Assembly: GCF_905397285.1 (NCBI RefSeq)
Contig: NZ_CAJPUX010000001.1
Coordinates: forward strand, 1-64,000
DNA from: Cupriavidus plantarum
GTDB lineage: Bacteria; Pseudomonadota; Gammaproteobacteria; Burkholderiales; Burkholderiaceae
Direction: 5' to 3'
Length of the DNA stretch: 64,000 bases
The translations under genes and the position numbers were made by a program. Shown in pieces: positions 9,232-18,420 of this stretch (its first letter is position 1; each line of letters begins with the position of its first letter). The notes beneath the pieces were generated by a model, which ran no database searches, was not told the DNA's origin, and saw only the letters and a list, made by a program, of their open reading frames with translations.

Positions 9232-10149
9232 ATGTCCGATCTGCTCCATTCCCCTGCTTCCCGCGAATCGTCCACCGGGCCACGGCCCTGGCGTATCGAC
9301 GCGGCCGCCCTGCGCGAGGCGCTCTCGGGGCCCGCGCGGGGCTGGGCGGTGGAAACGGTCGAGTCCACGGGTTCGACCAACGCGGACCTCGTGCATGCGT
9401 GCCGCATGGCCGAGTGGCCCGCGGACGGGGCGAATGGCGTGCAGGTCCGGCATACCTATCTGCAAACCGCCGGCCGTGGCCGGCAGGGGCGCCCGTGGAA
9501 GCAGGGCCAGGCCGGCCTGACATTCTCGGTGGCCCTGCCGCTGCCGCTTGTACCGGCCCGCCTGGCCGGGCTGAGCCTCGCCGTGGGACTCGCGGTCGCC
9601 GAGGGCATCGACGATGTCGCGGCGGCAACCCGCCCCGACGCAGGCGAAGTCGCCCGGCGAACCTCATCGCCCGTGCAGCTCAAATGGCCCAACGACCTGA
9701 TGGTCGGCGGTCGGAAGCTTGCTGGCATCCTCATCGAAACGGTGCCTGCGGGCGCCGGCCGCGTCTGGGCCGTCGTCGGCATCGGCCTCAATCTCGTGCG
9801 CGACACGGAAGCGGAAGCCGCGCTCGGCCGCGCGCTCGCGGGTGTGGCGGAGGTGGTGCCGGGCTTCGACGTCCAGCGCGACGCGACGCGCGTGTTCGCC
9901 GCCGTCCTCGATCGGCTTGCCGCGATGCAGGCCGTGTTCGTCAGGGAAGGGCTGGAACCGATGACCGCCCGCTGGTCCGCGCGCGATGCCTTCCGTGACG
10001 AACCCGTGCGTTTGCTTCAGGACGGCCAATTGATCGCGGAGGGTCTTGCGCGCGGCGTCGACGCGGAAGGGCATCTGCTGCTGGAGACCGACGCGGGCCT
10101 TCAGCGCGTGACGAGCGGCGAGGTCTCGCTGCGCGGAGCCGTGGCATGA
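9232..10149 (+). CDS. birA: Biotin--[acetyl-CoA-carboxylase] ligase, HTH-less
   Basis: Attaches biotin to the lysine of biotin carboxyl carrier domains via biotinyl-5'-AMP. The 305-residue protein has the substrate loop GRGRQGRPW (about residues 81-89), TFSVALPL and the KWPNDLMV motif (Lys151), with a small C-terminal domain. It starts directly with the catalytic domain and lacks the N-terminal winged helix of E. coli BirA, so it cannot repress the bio genes. Its likely clients here include LiuD (biotin site near the end of 54417-56444). Its stop overlaps coaX by four bases (ATGA). Confidence 0.94.
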   Translation: MSDLLHSPASRESSTGPRPWRIDAAALREALSGPARGWAVETVESTGSTNADLVHACRMAEWPADGANGVQVRHTYLQTAGRGRQGRPWKQGQAGLTFSVALPLPLVPARLAGLSLAVGLAVAEGIDDVAAATRPDAGEVARRTSSPVQLKWPNDLMVGGRKLAGILIETVPAGAGRVWAVVGIGLNLVRDTEAEAALGRALAGVAEVVPGFDVQRDATRVFAAVLDRLAAMQAVFVREGLEPMTARWSARDAFRDEPVRLLQDGQLIAEGLARGVDAEGHLLLETDAGLQRVTSGEVSLRGAVA

Positions 10150-11003
10150 GCGCGCTGCTGATCGACATCGGCAACACGCGGCTCAAGTGGGCGTGGTGCA
10201 CCGCGCTCGAGGCGGATCCGACCGTGGCGCGGCCGTGGCAGTTCGATGGCGCGATCGCCCACGAAGCCCCGGAAGCGGCCAGCGATTTCGGACAGACCGT
10301 CGAGGCATGGCGCGCGTTGGCGTCGGCGGGGGCGCAGGTACCGTCCGTCTGGATCGCGAACGTGGCGGGCGAGGGCGCCGCCGCGCGCGCGACGGCGCTG
10401 GTCACACAGGCGTTCGGCGACGCCGCCGCGCTGGAATGGGTACGCACGGCGGCCGTGTTTCAGGCGCCGCTTCAGGCGCCGTATGGCGATCTCATCAACG
10501 GCTACCGCGAGCCCACGCAACTCGGCGTGGACCGATGGGTCGGCGCCATCGGGGCGCATCGCCGATACCCCGATGAAACGCTGCTGCTCGTCACTGCGGG
10601 CACCGCGACCACGCTCGACATCGTTTCCGCTCACGCGGATGCCGCTGGCCCCCACGCCGCGCGTTTCGAAGGCGGCCTGATCCTGCCCGGGCTGGCATTG
10701 ATGCTTGGCTCGCTCGCCCGCAACACCGCCCAGCTTCCGTCGCTGGAAGGCGTGGACGCCGCCGCCGCGGCGCGCGTGGCGTTGGGCGCGGACAACACTC
10801 ACGACGCCATCGCCGCAGGGTGCCTTGCCGCGCAGACCGGCGCGATCGCCCAGACATGGCGTGCGCTGGCCGCGCGCGGTCCGGTGCGCTGCGTGGTGTC
10901 GGGCGGCGCGCGTCATGCGCTCGCCGGCGCGCTCGCGATGCCGTACGAGTTGCACGATAATCTGGTGTTGCTCGGGCTGCACGCCATCGCGCTGCAAGCC
11001 TGA
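10146..11003 (+). CDS. coaX: Type III pantothenate kinase
   Basis: First step of coenzyme A synthesis: pantothenate to 4'-phosphopantothenate. The 285-residue protein has the ASKHA-type phosphate motif [12 protein letters not shown] at the N-terminus, the family signature [19 protein letters not shown] around residues 118-136, and [11 protein letters not shown] with a GGLILPGL stretch after it. The birA-coaX order is common in beta-proteobacteria. Four-base overlap with birA implies translational coupling. Type III kinases are not feedback-inhibited by CoA (family knowledge). Confidence 0.95.
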   Translation: MSALLIDIGNTRLKWAWCTALEADPTVARPWQFDGAIAHEAPEAASDFGQTVEAWRALASAGAQVPSVWIANVAGEGAAARATALVTQAFGDAAALEWVRTAAVFQAPLQAPYGDLINGYREPTQLGVDRWVGAIGAHRRYPDETLLLVTAGTATTLDIVSAHADAAGPHAARFEGGLILPGLALMLGSLARNTAQLPSLEGVDAAAAARVALGADNTHDAIAAGCLAAQTGAIAQTWRALAARGPVRCVVSGGARHALAGALAMPYELHDNLVLLGLHAIALQA

Positions 11004-11035
11004 GGTTTCGTCTTCATCCCAACGACACCTCCCCG

Positions 11036-11776
11036 ATGCCGAACAAGGGCCTGACCGTCTCGCTGCTGATCCTGCTGGTCGTCAACGCGCTGCTGATCGC
11101 CGCCGCGTCGGGCGCGTTCGGCCCCGAGCCGCTGGCCGGCTGGATGGAAAGCCCGCGCGAGCCCCAGCGGATGGAGCAGCAGGTGCGCAGGGAGCGCATG
11201 GATATCGTGCCGGCGAGCGAACCGGCTGCAAGGCCGGGGAGCGGGAGCGCCCCGCGCGGCAGCCTCGGCGCCACAGGCGCGGCCGCCACGCGGCTCGTCG
11301 CGGCCGCGACGGGCGTCTGTCTCGAAATGGGCGGCTTCACGGCCACCGGCGCGCGGCGCGCGACGGAGGCGCTTGGCGACGACGTTCTGGTGGAGGCCTT
11401 CGAACGCGAACAGCAGGTCCGTTGGTGGGTGCATCTGCCCGCGCAAGCGACGCGCGAAAACGCGGATCGCAAGCTCGCGGAACTGCGCCGCCGCAATGTC
11501 ACGGACGTGGCGGTGGTCAGCAGCGGCGCATCGGATGCGCGGCAGTCGTTCACGGTGTCGCTCGGCCTGTTCCATGAGCGCGAGCGCGCCGAGCGGTATT
11601 TGGAGATGCTGCGCGCGCAGGGTGTCCGCACGGCACTGATCAGCGACGCCCCCCGCGCGGTGCCGCGCCAATGGCTGCGCGTACGCCGCGTCGATGACGC
11701 GTTGCGGGCAAGGCTCGAGGAAGTCAGGCAGCGGCTTGGCGCGGAAGACCTGCAGGCCTGCGCCCTTGCCAGCTGA
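11036..11776 (+). CDS. SPOR domain-containing membrane protein
   Basis: A 246-residue protein with one N-terminal transmembrane helix (about residues 7-28) and a variable linker rich in Arg, Pro and Gly. The C-terminal half resembles a SPOR repeat: VRWWVHLPAQATRENADRKLAELRRRNV, then SFTVSLGLFHERERAERYLEMLRAQGV. SPOR domains bind denuded peptidoglycan at the septum. A specific function is unknown. It follows birA-coaX in the same direction after 32 bases and ends directly against the convergent rfaE2 gene with no gap. Confidence 0.75.
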   Translation: MPNKGLTVSLLILLVVNALLIAAASGAFGPEPLAGWMESPREPQRMEQQVRRERMDIVPASEPAARPGSGSAPRGSLGATGAAATRLVAAATGVCLEMGGFTATGARRATEALGDDVLVEAFEREQQVRWWVHLPAQATRENADRKLAELRRRNVTDVAVVSSGASDARQSFTVSLGLFHERERAERYLEMLRAQGVRTALISDAPRAVPRQWLRVRRVDDALRARLEEVRQRLGAEDLQACALAS

Positions 11777-12271
11777 TTAGCGCTGCTGGCGGACCTTCGT
11801 CAGCAGCTTCGTGGTGGAACGGTCGTGGAGGAAGTCGATCGCATACGCCTCGCCGCCCCAGCTGCGCACCAGACGCGTTTCTTCCAGCGTATCGATGTCG
11901 TAGTCGCCGCCCTTGACGTAGATGTCGGGGCGCACCAGCCGGATGAGTTCGACCGGCGTCTTCTCGCGAAACATCGCCACCAGATCGACCGAACCCAGCG
12001 CCGCGATCAGCGCCATGCGGTCGTCCTGCTGGTTCAGCGGCCGGTCGTCGCCCTTGCCGAGCATCTTCACCGACGCATCGCTGTTGACGCCCACCACGAG
12101 GCTGGCGCCCATTGCACGCGCCTGCGCAAGGTAGGTCGCGTGACCGCGATGGAGGATATCGAACACGCCGTTCGTGAACACGACGGGGCGCGGCAGCGCG
12201 GCGACGGCGGCCTGCAGCGCGGCCACGTCGTCCGCGGGAACGACCTTGGATTCGAAAGCGGGAGCGGTCAT
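11777..12271 (-). CDS. rfaE2: D-glycero-beta-D-manno-heptose 1-phosphate adenylyltransferase
   Basis: Makes ADP-heptose precursor for the LPS inner core. The 164-residue protein is the stand-alone cytidylyltransferase-like half of HldE: nucleotidyl-transfer motif FTNGVFDILHRGHATYL (HxGH), GVNSDASVKMLGKGDDRP, and YVKGGDYDIDTLEE. The kinase domain (RfaE1) must be encoded elsewhere. The stop codon abuts the end of the convergent SPOR gene, with no room for a terminator. The ferritin-like gene lies 22 bases upstream on the same strand and may be co-transcribed. Confidence 0.95.
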   Translation of the reverse strand: MTAPAFESKVVPADDVAALQAAVAALPRPVVFTNGVFDILHRGHATYLAQARAMGASLVVGVNSDASVKMLGKGDDRPLNQQDDRMALIAALGSVDLVAMFREKTPVELIRLVRPDIYVKGGDYDIDTLEETRLVRSWGGEAYAIDFLHDRSTTKLLTKVRQQR

Positions 12272-12293
12272 GAGGGAACGAACGCGGGGGCGG

Positions 12294-13133
12294 TTACGCG
12301 CCCTGCAGGCTTGCGTTCAGTTCCTTGCGGTACCGGTTCAGGTCCTGCACCGAGTCGAACGTGCGTTCGAACAGCAGCGACATGTTGTGCAGGATGCGTT
12401 CGATGACCTTCTTTTCCCAGCCTTCGTCGAAGCGGATCTGCTCGTCGAGCCAGTGCTCGAGCCAGTCCGGATCCGGCAGGCGCGACTGCACGGTGTCGTT
12501 CGGGAACAAGGCCTTGTTAACGTGCAGGTTGGTCGGGTGCAGCGGCTTTTCGGTGCGGCGCGCCGACGCCATCAGCACGCCGATCTTGGCGAATGCCGCG
12601 CGCGCGCTGTCGCCGAACTGGGCCAGGTACTTCTTCATGTAGCGCAGGTAGGCGCCGCCATGGCGGGCTTCGTCCTGCGACAGCGTGCGGTAGATGTGCT
12701 TGATCACCGGTTCGGTGTGCCACTCGGCGGCACGACGGTACCAGTGGTTCAGGCGGATCTCGCCGCAGAAATGCAGCATGAGCGTTTCCAGCGGCGGCGC
12801 CGGATCGAACTCGAAGCGCACGGCGTGCAGTTCTTCCTCGGTCGGCACGAGGTCCGGGCGGAAGCGGCGCAGGTACTCCATCAGCACGAGCGAATGCTTC
12901 TGTTCCTCGAAGAACCAGATGCTCATGAATGCCGAAAAGTCCGAGTCGTGCCGGTTGTCGCGCAGGAACATCTCCGTCGCCGGCAGTGCCGACCACTCCG
13001 TGATGGCGTTCATGCGAATGGTCTTGGCCTGGTCGTCGGTCAGCAGACTGGCGTCGAAGTCATCCCAGGGGATGTCCTTGTCCATGTGCCAGCGGACCGA
13101 TTCCAGCGATTTGAACAGTTCGGGGTAGAGCAT
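12294..13133 (-). CDS. Ferritin-like diiron protein
   Basis: A 279-residue helical protein with two carboxylate-rich helices of the ferritin-like/diiron fold: FFEEQKHSLVLMEYL (EExxH) and LSQDEARHGGAYLRYMKKYL (DExRH). Further Glu ligands are plausible at ITEWSALPATEMF and HFCGEIRLNHW. This layout resembles acyl-ACP desaturase-like and DUF455-type oxygenases, but the substrate is unknown. The promoter region carries a Fur-box-like palindrome, which fits an iron-dependent or iron-responsive protein. rfaE2 follows 22 bases downstream. Confidence 0.75.
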   Translation of the reverse strand: MLYPELFKSLESVRWHMDKDIPWDDFDASLLTDDQAKTIRMNAITEWSALPATEMFLRDNRHDSDFSAFMSIWFFEEQKHSLVLMEYLRRFRPDLVPTEEELHAVRFEFDPAPPLETLMLHFCGEIRLNHWYRRAAEWHTEPVIKHIYRTLSQDEARHGGAYLRYMKKYLAQFGDSARAAFAKIGVLMASARRTEKPLHPTNLHVNKALFPNDTVQSRLPDPDWLEHWLDEQIRFDEGWEKKVIERILHNMSLLFERTFDSVQDLNRYRKELNASLQGA

Positions 13134-13158
13134 GGTAAGCCTTTGAAATTACGGGCGG

Positions 13159-13184
13159 ATTCTACCAGATGGGAATCATTCTCG
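13159..13184 (-). promoter_or_regulatory. Candidate Fur box and -10 element of the ferritin-like gene
   Basis: Read on the minus strand, CGAGAATGATTCCCA (13184-13170) matches 10 of 14 defined positions of the 15-base Fur consensus TGATAATNATTATCA. Immediately downstream lies TAGAAT (13164-13159), a good -10 about 25 bases before the start codon. A -35 hexamer is not convincing. The site would let Fur block RNA polymerase (inference). Confidence 0.5.
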
Positions 13185-13301
13185 AATCTTTTCTCTCATT
13201 CCTTTGTAGCGGTAAAGCGAGGGATTGCAACTGCGGATTACGCCATTCGCCTGTTTGACTTGACAGTGATGCCAGACGGAAGGTTCAAAGTGCCGGAAGT
13301 G

Positions 13302-14591
13302 CTATGCGGCCTGTGATGCGTCGGGCTGCCGGGCCGGCGGCGCCTGCTCGAACCGCCGATCGTTCGCGGGCAGCACGCCGTAGAGGAAGGCCGCGAGTTC
13401 GTCGGCCTGCGCCGCCGCATCGCGCTCGCCGAGCGCGAGCAGGGCCTGCGTGAAGGCGGGTTCGAAGAGCAGATAGCTCGCGAAAGCCGCGCCGCGGGCT
13501 TCGGTACCGCCAAGCGGAGCGATCAGCGCGCGCACGGTGCGCGGCAGCCGGTCGACATACGCCGCGGCGATGGCCTCGATCGGCTCGCTCGGGGAAATCG
13601 TCATGACTTCGACGGGACGCCAGCCCTCCGCGTCGCCCGCCACTTCCGGCATGCGCGCGAGCAGCCGGTTGATATGCAGCAGACGTTCGAGGTCGGCCTG
13701 CAGGCCGTCGAGGAAAATGCTCGCGAGCGCCTGCCCGCCGACCTGGGCCAGCGAGGGATAGCCGCCCGCGGGCACCGTGTCGAACCATCCGGAAGTCTGC
13801 CCCGGGCGAGCCCCGGAGGCCGCGCCGATAGCGAGGATGCGTGACGCGCCCAGATGGATGGCCGGGGACAGCGGCGACATCTGCCGCATCGTGCCATCGC
13901 CGAACCATTCGTGATGGCCTTCGATCTCCAGCGGGATCGACGGGAACAGGAAAGGAATGGACGAGGACGCGAGCAGGTGGTCCACGCCGATGCGCGCTTC
14001 CACGGCCATGCGCTGGCTGCGATGCCACGGATGGATGCGCCGGTGCGATTGGTAGAACGTGACGTGGCGACCGGTCGAATAGGAGAGCGCCGTGACCGCG
14101 AACGCGTTGAGCACGCCGGCATCGAGGCTGGCCTGCACGCGGTCGCCGTCGAACAGTTCGCCGAGCATGCCGCCGAGCGGCGTGTTGTCGAACAGCGCGC
14201 GCGGGGCCCGTCGCGTGGCCCAGCCGAACGCGAGCGAGGACAGCCAGCGCGCGCCGGACGCGCCGACGCGCAGCACGTCGGTCCGGTAGACGTCGTCCGC
14301 GTGGATGCTGTGCCAAAGCGCGGCGAGGCTGTCGGCGGCCGCCTGGAAGTCGGCCGCGCCGATCGCGAGTCCCGCGCCATTGATTGCCCCGGCCGACGTG
14401 CCCGCGAGAATGCCGAACGGCAACGGTGCGTGCGCGATGCCGTGCCGCGCGGCAATGCGCGCGATACCGGCGAGTACGCCCGCCTGATACGCGGCACGCG
14501 CGCCGCCGCCCATCATGATTAGCGCGGTCTGCTGGCGCCGCGTGGTTGTGGCGGCCGGCGGGGGAACGGGCAGGGGCGACGGTGCGGTCAC
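13302..14591 (-). CDS. Patatin-like phospholipase family protein
   Basis: A 429-residue serine hydrolase with the patatin catalytic dyad: oxyanion motif MMGGGARAAYQAGVL (about residues 25-39), nucleophile serine in GTSAG (about 63-67) and Asp in FGDGTMRQMSPLSPA (about 230). A C-terminal DUF3336-like or variable tail follows. Start is GTG at 14591, overlapping the TGA of phaM (GTGA), so it is translationally coupled to the PHB-granule protein gene. Patatin-type hydrolases act on lipids; some related proteins act at PHA granules, which makes a granule role possible but unproven. Confidence 0.88.
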   Translation of the reverse strand: MTAPSPLPVPPPAATTTRRQQTALIMMGGGARAAYQAGVLAGIARIAARHGIAHAPLPFGILAGTSAGAINGAGLAIGAADFQAAADSLAALWHSIHADDVYRTDVLRVGASGARWLSSLAFGWATRRAPRALFDNTPLGGMLGELFDGDRVQASLDAGVLNAFAVTALSYSTGRHVTFYQSHRRIHPWHRSQRMAVEARIGVDHLLASSSIPFLFPSIPLEIEGHHEWFGDGTMRQMSPLSPAIHLGASRILAIGAASGARPGQTSGWFDTVPAGGYPSLAQVGGQALASIFLDGLQADLERLLHINRLLARMPEVAGDAEGWRPVEVMTISPSEPIEAIAAAYVDRLPRTVRALIAPLGGTEARGAAFASYLLFEPAFTQALLALGERDAAAQADELAAFLYGVLPANDRRFEQAPPARQPDASQAA

Positions 14592-15589
14592 GCGCTGTCG
14601 TCCTCGTTCGGGGCGGGCGGCACCGGGTGCGCCGACGGCGTTGCGCCCTGCTTCGCCGCCGTGCGGGAAGGCTTGGACGCAGCGGTCTTCTTCGCCGTGG
14701 CTGGCTTGCTGGCGCCCTGGTTTGTGCCTGTTTTTGCGGCCTTTTTTGGGGCCTTTGTTGCGGCCTTTGTTGCGGCCTTTTTCGGGGCCTTTTTCGCGGC
14801 CGGTTTTGCCGCCGTGGCCCGCTTGCCCGCGGGCTTCCCGCCTGCCGCTGATGTTGTCGCTGCCTTGGGGGAGGCGTCCGGCTGCGCGGGCTGGCCCATG
14901 CCCGCGCCCGGGCTTACGGCGCCGAGGTTGCCGAACGGCACCATGCTGGCCGCCGCCGCGCTGCTCGCGATCTGGTTGAATTGCTGCTGCAGCAGGTTCC
15001 ACCATAGCGAGGCATTGGGAGGCAAAGCGTGAGTCCCCGCATCGGCGGCGGAGCCACCGGGAGACGCATCGCCCGCCTGCGCGTCGTCGGGCAGCGCCTC
15101 GGTGTTCTCGTCGTCGCCTTCCGTGTCGGCGGCGGCCGCCGTCCCCACATCTGGCGGATATTCGATGTCGCCGTCATCGTCGCCATCGTCGATCTCATCT
15201 TCCACGTCGGGCTCCGGCGCGCGCGTCGGCATCGTGAACGCCGCATGATGCGGCGTCGCGCTCGGCGCGTTGGCCGCACGCGCGACGTTCTCCATCGCGC
15301 TCTGCATGGCATCGGGCGAGAGCGCCTTGCCGAAGGTCTGCAGCGCGACGAGCGTCGCGCGCTGGACCTCCAGGCCCTGGATGGTCGTGCGCAGCAGGTT
15401 CGTGTTGAGCTGCAGCCAGCTCTCGACGGCCTTGAGGTCGTGGATGCGCTTGTCGACCTCGTCGAGGTCCATCGGCGGCGTCATCGCCTGCAGCCCGGGC
15501 ATCAGGCCGCTTGGCATGCCGCTGCCCGCGCCCCACAGGTTGCGCAGGAACTCGAAGCCATTCGTGAAATCGGGAATCTGTCCGAACAT
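14588..15589 (-). CDS. phaM: PHB granule-associated protein PhaM
   Basis: The N-terminus MFGQIPDFTNGFEFLRNLWG is the known start of Cupriavidus necator PhaM, which activates PHB synthase PhaC1 and ties granules to the nucleoid. The 333-residue protein has an N-terminal phasin-like helical domain (about 1-110), an acidic low-complexity middle (about 115-175), a WWNLLQQQFNQIASS segment, and a histone-H1-like Ala/Lys/Pro tail (about 240-320) expected to bind DNA. It is longer than the roughly 263 residues of the C. necator protein. ATG 15589 is chosen because GGGAG lies about 9 bases upstream. Confidence 0.92.
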   Translation of the reverse strand: MFGQIPDFTNGFEFLRNLWGAGSGMPSGLMPGLQAMTPPMDLDEVDKRIHDLKAVESWLQLNTNLLRTTIQGLEVQRATLVALQTFGKALSPDAMQSAMENVARAANAPSATPHHAAFTMPTRAPEPDVEDEIDDGDDDGDIEYPPDVGTAAAADTEGDDENTEALPDDAQAGDASPGGSAADAGTHALPPNASLWWNLLQQQFNQIASSAAAASMVPFGNLGAVSPGAGMGQPAQPDASPKAATTSAAGGKPAGKRATAAKPAAKKAPKKAATKAATKAPKKAAKTGTNQGASKPATAKKTAASKPSRTAAKQGATPSAHPVPPAPNEDDSA

Positions 15590-15626
15590 GGTCATGCACT
15601 CCCTCAAGGCAGGTTGATGACGGGGA

Positions 15627-16451
15627 CTACCTGAACTCCGGTGGACGCTTCTGGCGCAGGCTCGCCACGCCTTCGTGCACGTCGGGTCCGGCGAACCCCA
15701 TGAACTCGAGCGCGAGCGAGGTATCGAACGCGGGGCCGGCCATGCGCAACCAATTGTTCAGCGCGTACTTGGTCCAGCGAATCGCGGTCTGCGAGCCCGC
15801 CGCGAGCCGCCCGGCCACTTCGAAGGCCTTTGCGACGAGCGCGTCCTCGTCCACCACCAGCGATACCAGTCCGATCCGTTCGGCTTCCTCGCCGGTGACC
15901 GACTCGCACAGCATCAGATAGTACTTGGCCTTGGCCATTCCGCACAGCAGGGGCCAGACGATGGCCGCATGATCGCCCGCCGCCACGCCAAGCCGCGTGT
16001 GGCCGTCGACGATACGCGCGCCGCGCGCGGCGATCGAGATATCGGCAAGGAGCCCCGCCACGAGTCCCGCGCCGACGGCGGGGCCGTGCATCGCGGATAC
16101 CACGGGCTTGTCACAGTTGACGAGGTTGTAGACGAGGTCGCGCGCCTCCTGCCAGACGCGTGTGCGCGTGGCGAAGTCGCTGGCCATTTCCTCCACGAGC
16201 GCGAGGTCGCCGCCCGCCGAGAAGCCCTTGCCCTCTCCGCGGATCAGCGCCACGCGGATATCGGAATCCGCGGAGATGTCACGCCAGATCTCGGCCAGCT
16301 CGCGATGCATGCTGGCGTCCGCCGTGGCGAGCTTGCCGTTGGCCGACTGCCCCGCGCCCATGACGATCTCCAGGATCGGTCCATGCCGGCGCAGCGTGAG
16401 CGCGCGATAGCGCTCGAAGCGCGGGGGAAGGGTTTGTTCTGCTGCGTCCAT
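15627..16451 (-). CDS. Enoyl-CoA hydratase/isomerase family protein
   Basis: A 274-residue crotonase-fold enzyme. The oxyanion-hole segments are visible as [18 protein letters not shown] (about residues 70-87) and [21 protein letters not shown] (about 118-138), with a Glu in [15 protein letters not shown]. Members hydrate or isomerise enoyl-CoA esters. The substrate cannot be read from the sequence. It lies 42 bases downstream of the FAH-family gene, and phaM follows 37 bases later, so the three may share transcripts under the divergent IclR regulator. Confidence 0.88.
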   Translation of the reverse strand: MDAAEQTLPPRFERYRALTLRRHGPILEIVMGAGQSANGKLATADASMHRELAEIWRDISADSDIRVALIRGEGKGFSAGGDLALVEEMASDFATRTRVWQEARDLVYNLVNCDKPVVSAMHGPAVGAGLVAGLLADISIAARGARIVDGHTRLGVAAGDHAAIVWPLLCGMAKAKYYLMLCESVTGEEAERIGLVSLVVDEDALVAKAFEVAGRLAAGSQTAIRWTKYALNNWLRMAGPAFDTSLALEFMGFAGPDVHEGVASLRQKRPPEFR

Positions 16452-16493
16452 CGTTGTCTCCGTTGTCGTTATCGTGAGCGATGGGGCGCGACC

Positions 16494-17474
16494 TCAGCGT
16501 GGTGAAACCGCCTGGTCGATGGCGCCGAAGATCGATTGGCCCTGCGCGTCGAACATCTCGATGCGCACGGCGTCGCCGAACTTCATGAACTCGGTCACGG
16601 GCTTGCCGCCTTCGATGGTCTCGATCATGCGCTGCTCCGCGATGCACGCATAGCCCTTGCTGCGATCGACGTTCGAGATCGTGCCCGAGCCGACGATCGA
16701 GCCCGCGCGCACATTGCGCGTCTTGCAGATATGCGCGATCAGCTGTCCGAAGTCGAACACCATGTCCGTGCCGCACTCGGGCGCGCCCACCTTCTTGCTG
16801 TTCCAGTGCACGATCATCGGCCGGTGCACGCGCCGCTCGCGCCAGGCGTCGCCGAGTTCGTCGGGCGTGACCGCTACCGGCGAGAACGCGGTGGCCGGCT
16901 TGCTCTGAAAGAAACCGAAACCCTTGCCGAGCTCGGCGGGAATCAGGTTGCGCAGCGAGACGTCGTTCGCCAGCATCACGAGGCGGATGGCCTCCGCGGC
17001 CTGCTCGGGCGTCGATCCCATGCGCACATCGCCGGTAATCACGGCGACCTCGGCTTCGAAGTCGATGCCCCACGCCTCGTTAGGGCAGACGATGTCGTCC
17101 TGCGGGCCGATGAAGTCGTCGGAGCCGCCCTGATACATGAGCGGATCAGTCCAGAACTCGGCGGGCATCTCGGCGCCGCGCGCCTTGCGCACGAGCTCGA
17201 CGTGGTTCACATAGGCGGAGCCATCGGCCCATTGATACGCGCGTGGCAGCGGCGCCATGCAGTCCTTCGGCGCGAACGGGAACGGGTGTCGCGCGCGACC
17301 CGCGTTGAGCGCTTCGTAAAGGTCCTGCAATTGCGGCGAGTAGAACGTCCAGTCGTCGAGCGCGGTCTGCAGCGTGCTGGCGATGGCGGTGGCGAAATGC
17401 GCGGTCTTGAGGTCGCGGGAGACGACCACGAGCTGGCCGTCGCGGGAGCCGTCCTTGAGGGTGGCGAGTTTCAT
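16494..17474 (-). CDS. Fumarylacetoacetate hydrolase family protein
   Basis: A 326-residue FAH-fold enzyme. Metal ligands of the family appear in DFEAEVAVITGDVRMG (about residues 135-150; Asp-x-Glu-x-Glu pattern) and a Lys/Asp region further on, and RAGSIVGSGTISN matches the fold's conserved C-terminal loop. The N-terminus (MKLATLKDGSRDGQLVVVSRD) is typical of the fumarylacetoacetase-like group acting on ring-cleavage products. The exact substrate is not visible. It is divergent from the IclR regulator with an 85-base gap and heads a probable operon with the enoyl-CoA hydratase. Confidence 0.87.
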   Translation of the reverse strand: MKLATLKDGSRDGQLVVVSRDLKTAHFATAIASTLQTALDDWTFYSPQLQDLYEALNAGRARHPFPFAPKDCMAPLPRAYQWADGSAYVNHVELVRKARGAEMPAEFWTDPLMYQGGSDDFIGPQDDIVCPNEAWGIDFEAEVAVITGDVRMGSTPEQAAEAIRLVMLANDVSLRNLIPAELGKGFGFFQSKPATAFSPVAVTPDELGDAWRERRVHRPMIVHWNSKKVGAPECGTDMVFDFGQLIAHICKTRNVRAGSIVGSGTISNVDRSKGYACIAEQRMIETIEGGKPVTEFMKFGDAVRIEMFDAQGQSIFGAIDQAVSPR

Positions 17475-17530
17475 GCGAATATCGTTGGCATTGCGGGATG
17501 AGCGGTAGTGTAACGGAGCGCCCGGTTAGA

Positions 17531-17540
17531 ATTGGCCAAT
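17531..17540. promoter_or_regulatory. Perfect palindrome in the FAH/IclR divergent promoter region
   Basis: ATTGGCCAAT is a perfect 10-base palindrome 20 bases before the IclR start, partly overlapping a TTAGAAT-like -10. In IclR systems such sites in the divergent gap often serve autoregulation and control of the neighbour. Direct evidence for binding is absent. Confidence 0.35.
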
Positions 17541-17559
17541 CCTCCTTCATCGCTTCGCC

Positions 17560-18420
17560 ATGACAGAATCGGCCATGACCGACCCGGACGCCGACGATTC
17601 GAAGACGCGCGCGGGCATACAGTCCATCGAAGTCGGATTTCGCCTCCTGCAGGCCCTTGCCGCGTCGCCGCGCGCGATGATGCTGCGCGACCTTGCCGCC
17701 GCCGCCGACATGCCGCCGGCCAAGGCGCACCGTTATCTCGTCAGCTTTCAGCGGCTCGGTGCCGTGACGCAGGACGCCGTCAGCGGCCGTTACGATCTCG
17801 GACCCTTTGCGTTGCAACTCGGCCTCGCGGGTCTGAACCGGCTCGATCCGCTGCGCAAGGCGCGGCCGCTACTGTCCGCATTGCGCGACGAGCTCGACCA
17901 CACCGCGGGCATCGCGGTCTGGGGCAATCAGGGGCCGACCATCGTGCATTGGGAAGAGTCGAGCCATCCCGTCACCGTAAGCCTGCGGCTTGGCGACGTG
18001 ATGCCGATGCTCAATTCCGCCACGGGCCGCCTCTATGGCGCCTACCTGCCGCGCCGGCAGACGCAGCCGATGATCGACCGCGAACTGTCGCTGCGGCGCA
18101 CGGCGCCCTCGTCTACTTCTTCTCCCTCGTCGCTGACCGAATACGATGCCATCTGCGCGGACGTGCGCGCGCACGGCGCGGCCCGCACGCTCGGCGGCGT
18201 GCTGCCGGGCATCAACGCGATCTCGGTGCCGGTGTTCGATGCGAGCGGCCATCTCGCGCTCGCGCTGATCGTGTTGGGCGCGGAAAGCGTATTCGATGCA
18301 GAATGGGGCGGTGCGATCGACCGCCGCGTGCGCGATATCGCCCAACGGATCTCTTCGGAACTTGGCTATCTTGGCGGCAACCCGCCGGCCGACGTCGCCG
18401 GCTCCTCCCGCATCGCCTGA
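17560..18420 (+). CDS. IclR family transcriptional regulator
   Basis: A 286-residue regulator with an N-terminal winged helix (about residues 20-80: IQSIEVGFRLLQALAASP, LRDLAAAADMPPAKAHRYLVSFQRLG) and a C-terminal effector domain (about 100-270) of IclR type. It is transcribed divergently from the FAH/enoyl-CoA hydratase genes, which it probably controls in response to an organic-acid effector (inference). A Ser/Thr-rich insertion (about residues 186-194) interrupts the effector domain. Its 3' end overlaps the possible start of the DUF3108 gene. Confidence 0.92.
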   Translation: MTESAMTDPDADDSKTRAGIQSIEVGFRLLQALAASPRAMMLRDLAAAADMPPAKAHRYLVSFQRLGAVTQDAVSGRYDLGPFALQLGLAGLNRLDPLRKARPLLSALRDELDHTAGIAVWGNQGPTIVHWEESSHPVTVSLRLGDVMPMLNSATGRLYGAYLPRRQTQPMIDRELSLRRTAPSSTSSPSSLTEYDAICADVRAHGAARTLGGVLPGINAISVPVFDASGHLALALIVLGAESVFDAEWGGAIDRRVRDIAQRISSELGYLGGNPPADVAGSSRIA

